5,609 bases of DNA from Bacillota bacterium. Lineage in GTDB: Bacteria; Bacillota; Clostridia; Lachnospirales; Cellulosilyticaceae. This document shows, in pieces, positions 5,053 through 5,609 of this stretch. The stretch's first letter is position 1. Each line of letters begins with the position of its first letter. The notes under the pieces were generated by a model, which was given only the letters and a program-made list of their open reading frames with translations, was not told the DNA's origin and searched no databases. The stretch lies in the NCBI GenBank assembly GCA_023457875.1, contig JAEXBC010000161.1, positions 1 to 5,609 of the forward strand, in the 5' to 3' direction. Both the position numbers and the translations under genes were made by a program.

Positions 5053-5609
5053 TTACTTCTGTGGTTTGGCGATGTTCTCGCGCATTTCTGTGTCGGCCTG
5101 AATGTTGCGGAATTTATAGTAGTCCATAATGCCCATGTTGCCGGAGCGGAAGGCTTCTGCCATTGCAAGTGGAATCTGAGCTTCGGCTTCGATTACTTTG
5201 GCGCGGGCCTCCTGGGCTTTGGCTTTCATCTCTTGCTCAAGGGCTACAGCCATGGCGCGTTTCTCTTCTGCACGGGCCTGGGCGATGTTCTTGTCGGCAT
5301 TTGCCTGATCCATCTGAAGGACGGCACCGATGTTTCTTCCGATGTCAATGTCGGCGATGTCAATTGAGAGAATCTCAAAGGCAGTACCGGCATCCAGACC
5401 CTTTTCAAGAACCACTCTTGAAATAGAGTCAGGGTTTTCCATAACTGATTTATGAGACTCTGCTGAGCCGATGCTAGAAACGATACCTTCGCCTACCCGG
5501 GCAAGAACTGTCTCTTCGCCAGCTCCTCCCACGAGTTGTTTGATGTTTGCTCTAACGGTAACGCGGGCTTTTGCTATAAGCTGGATACCGTCTTTTGCAA
5601 CTGCTGTAA
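5053..5609 (-). CDS. floA: FloA, flotillin-like membrane scaffold protein, C-terminal part
   Basis: The frame is open from the right window edge to the TAA at 5053-5055, giving 184 residues of a protein usually about 330 long. The N-terminal membrane segment and part of the SPFH domain lie outside. Visible sequence runs from [47 protein letters not shown] (SPFH end) through [35 protein letters not shown] to an Ala/Glu/Lys-rich helical segment ([51 protein letters not shown]). This is the FloA/UPF0365 pattern. The GTG at 5532 lies inside the conserved domain and is not the start. FloA organises functional membrane microdomains and is a core gene, so it marks the ancestral side of the window. 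Its base composition is clearly more GC-rich than that of the genes left of the tRNA. Confidence 0.95.
   Translation of the reverse strand, partial: TAVAKDGIQLIAKARVTVRANIKQLVGGAGEETVLARVGEGIVSSIGSAESHKSVMENPDSISRVVLEKGLDAGTAFEILSIDIADIDIGRNIGAVLQMDQANADKNIAQARAEEKRAMAVALEQEMKAKAQEARAKVIEAEAQIPLAMAEAFRSGNMGIMDYYKFRNIQADTEMRENIAKPQK

Noticed and set aside
5163..5426. 87-codon plus-strand open frame
   Set aside because: It is antisense to floA, with the skewed Arg/Leu/Cys content expected of a shadow frame.

Overview
The window looks like a stretch of a Bacteroidota chromosome where conserved housekeeping genes meet an AT-rich, decaying genomic island. Four things point to Bacteroidota: a TATCTTTG-type -7 promoter box ahead of the tRNA, a tyrosine recombinase tail of the Bacteroides conjugative-element type, a secretion signal ending in ...MSAQ, and a FloA protein of the usual Bacteroidota form. 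I cannot name a genus. Every recognisable gene lies on the minus strand, so transcription runs from high to low coordinates.

Right side (about 4750-5609), the conserved part: the C-terminal 184 residues of the flotillin-like scaffold FloA, then a consensus promoter, a GC-rich hairpin and tRNA-Ser(GCT) with an encoded CCA end. The tRNA is followed by an unusually elaborate nest of inverted repeats that includes a strong terminator. FloA is more GC-rich than anything to its left.

Middle (about 2008-4700), decayed accessory DNA: a dinD gene (DNA-damage-inducible protein D) broken by one in-frame TAA at codon 51; an apparently intact exported zinc-metallopeptidase-like protein with HEFIH and a downstream glutamate ligand; and the C-terminal half of a tyrosine recombinase that begins directly after the double stop codon of the peptidase gene and in the same reading frame. 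The recombinase remnant and the nearby tRNA gene suggest an island inserted beside tRNA-Ser and later rearranged. That history is inference.

Left side (1-1762), probable anti-phage defence: a complete 392-residue SIR2-fold protein, predicted to be an NAD-consuming effector, followed on the same strand by the first 126 residues of an HSP90/sacsin-like GHKL ATPase whose gene runs off the left edge. A roughly 155-nt imperfect palindrome separates the two. The proposed logic is that the large ATPase senses or regulates and the SIR2 protein depletes NAD to abort infection. This partnership is inferred from gene proximity and family knowledge. It is the most interesting system in the window.
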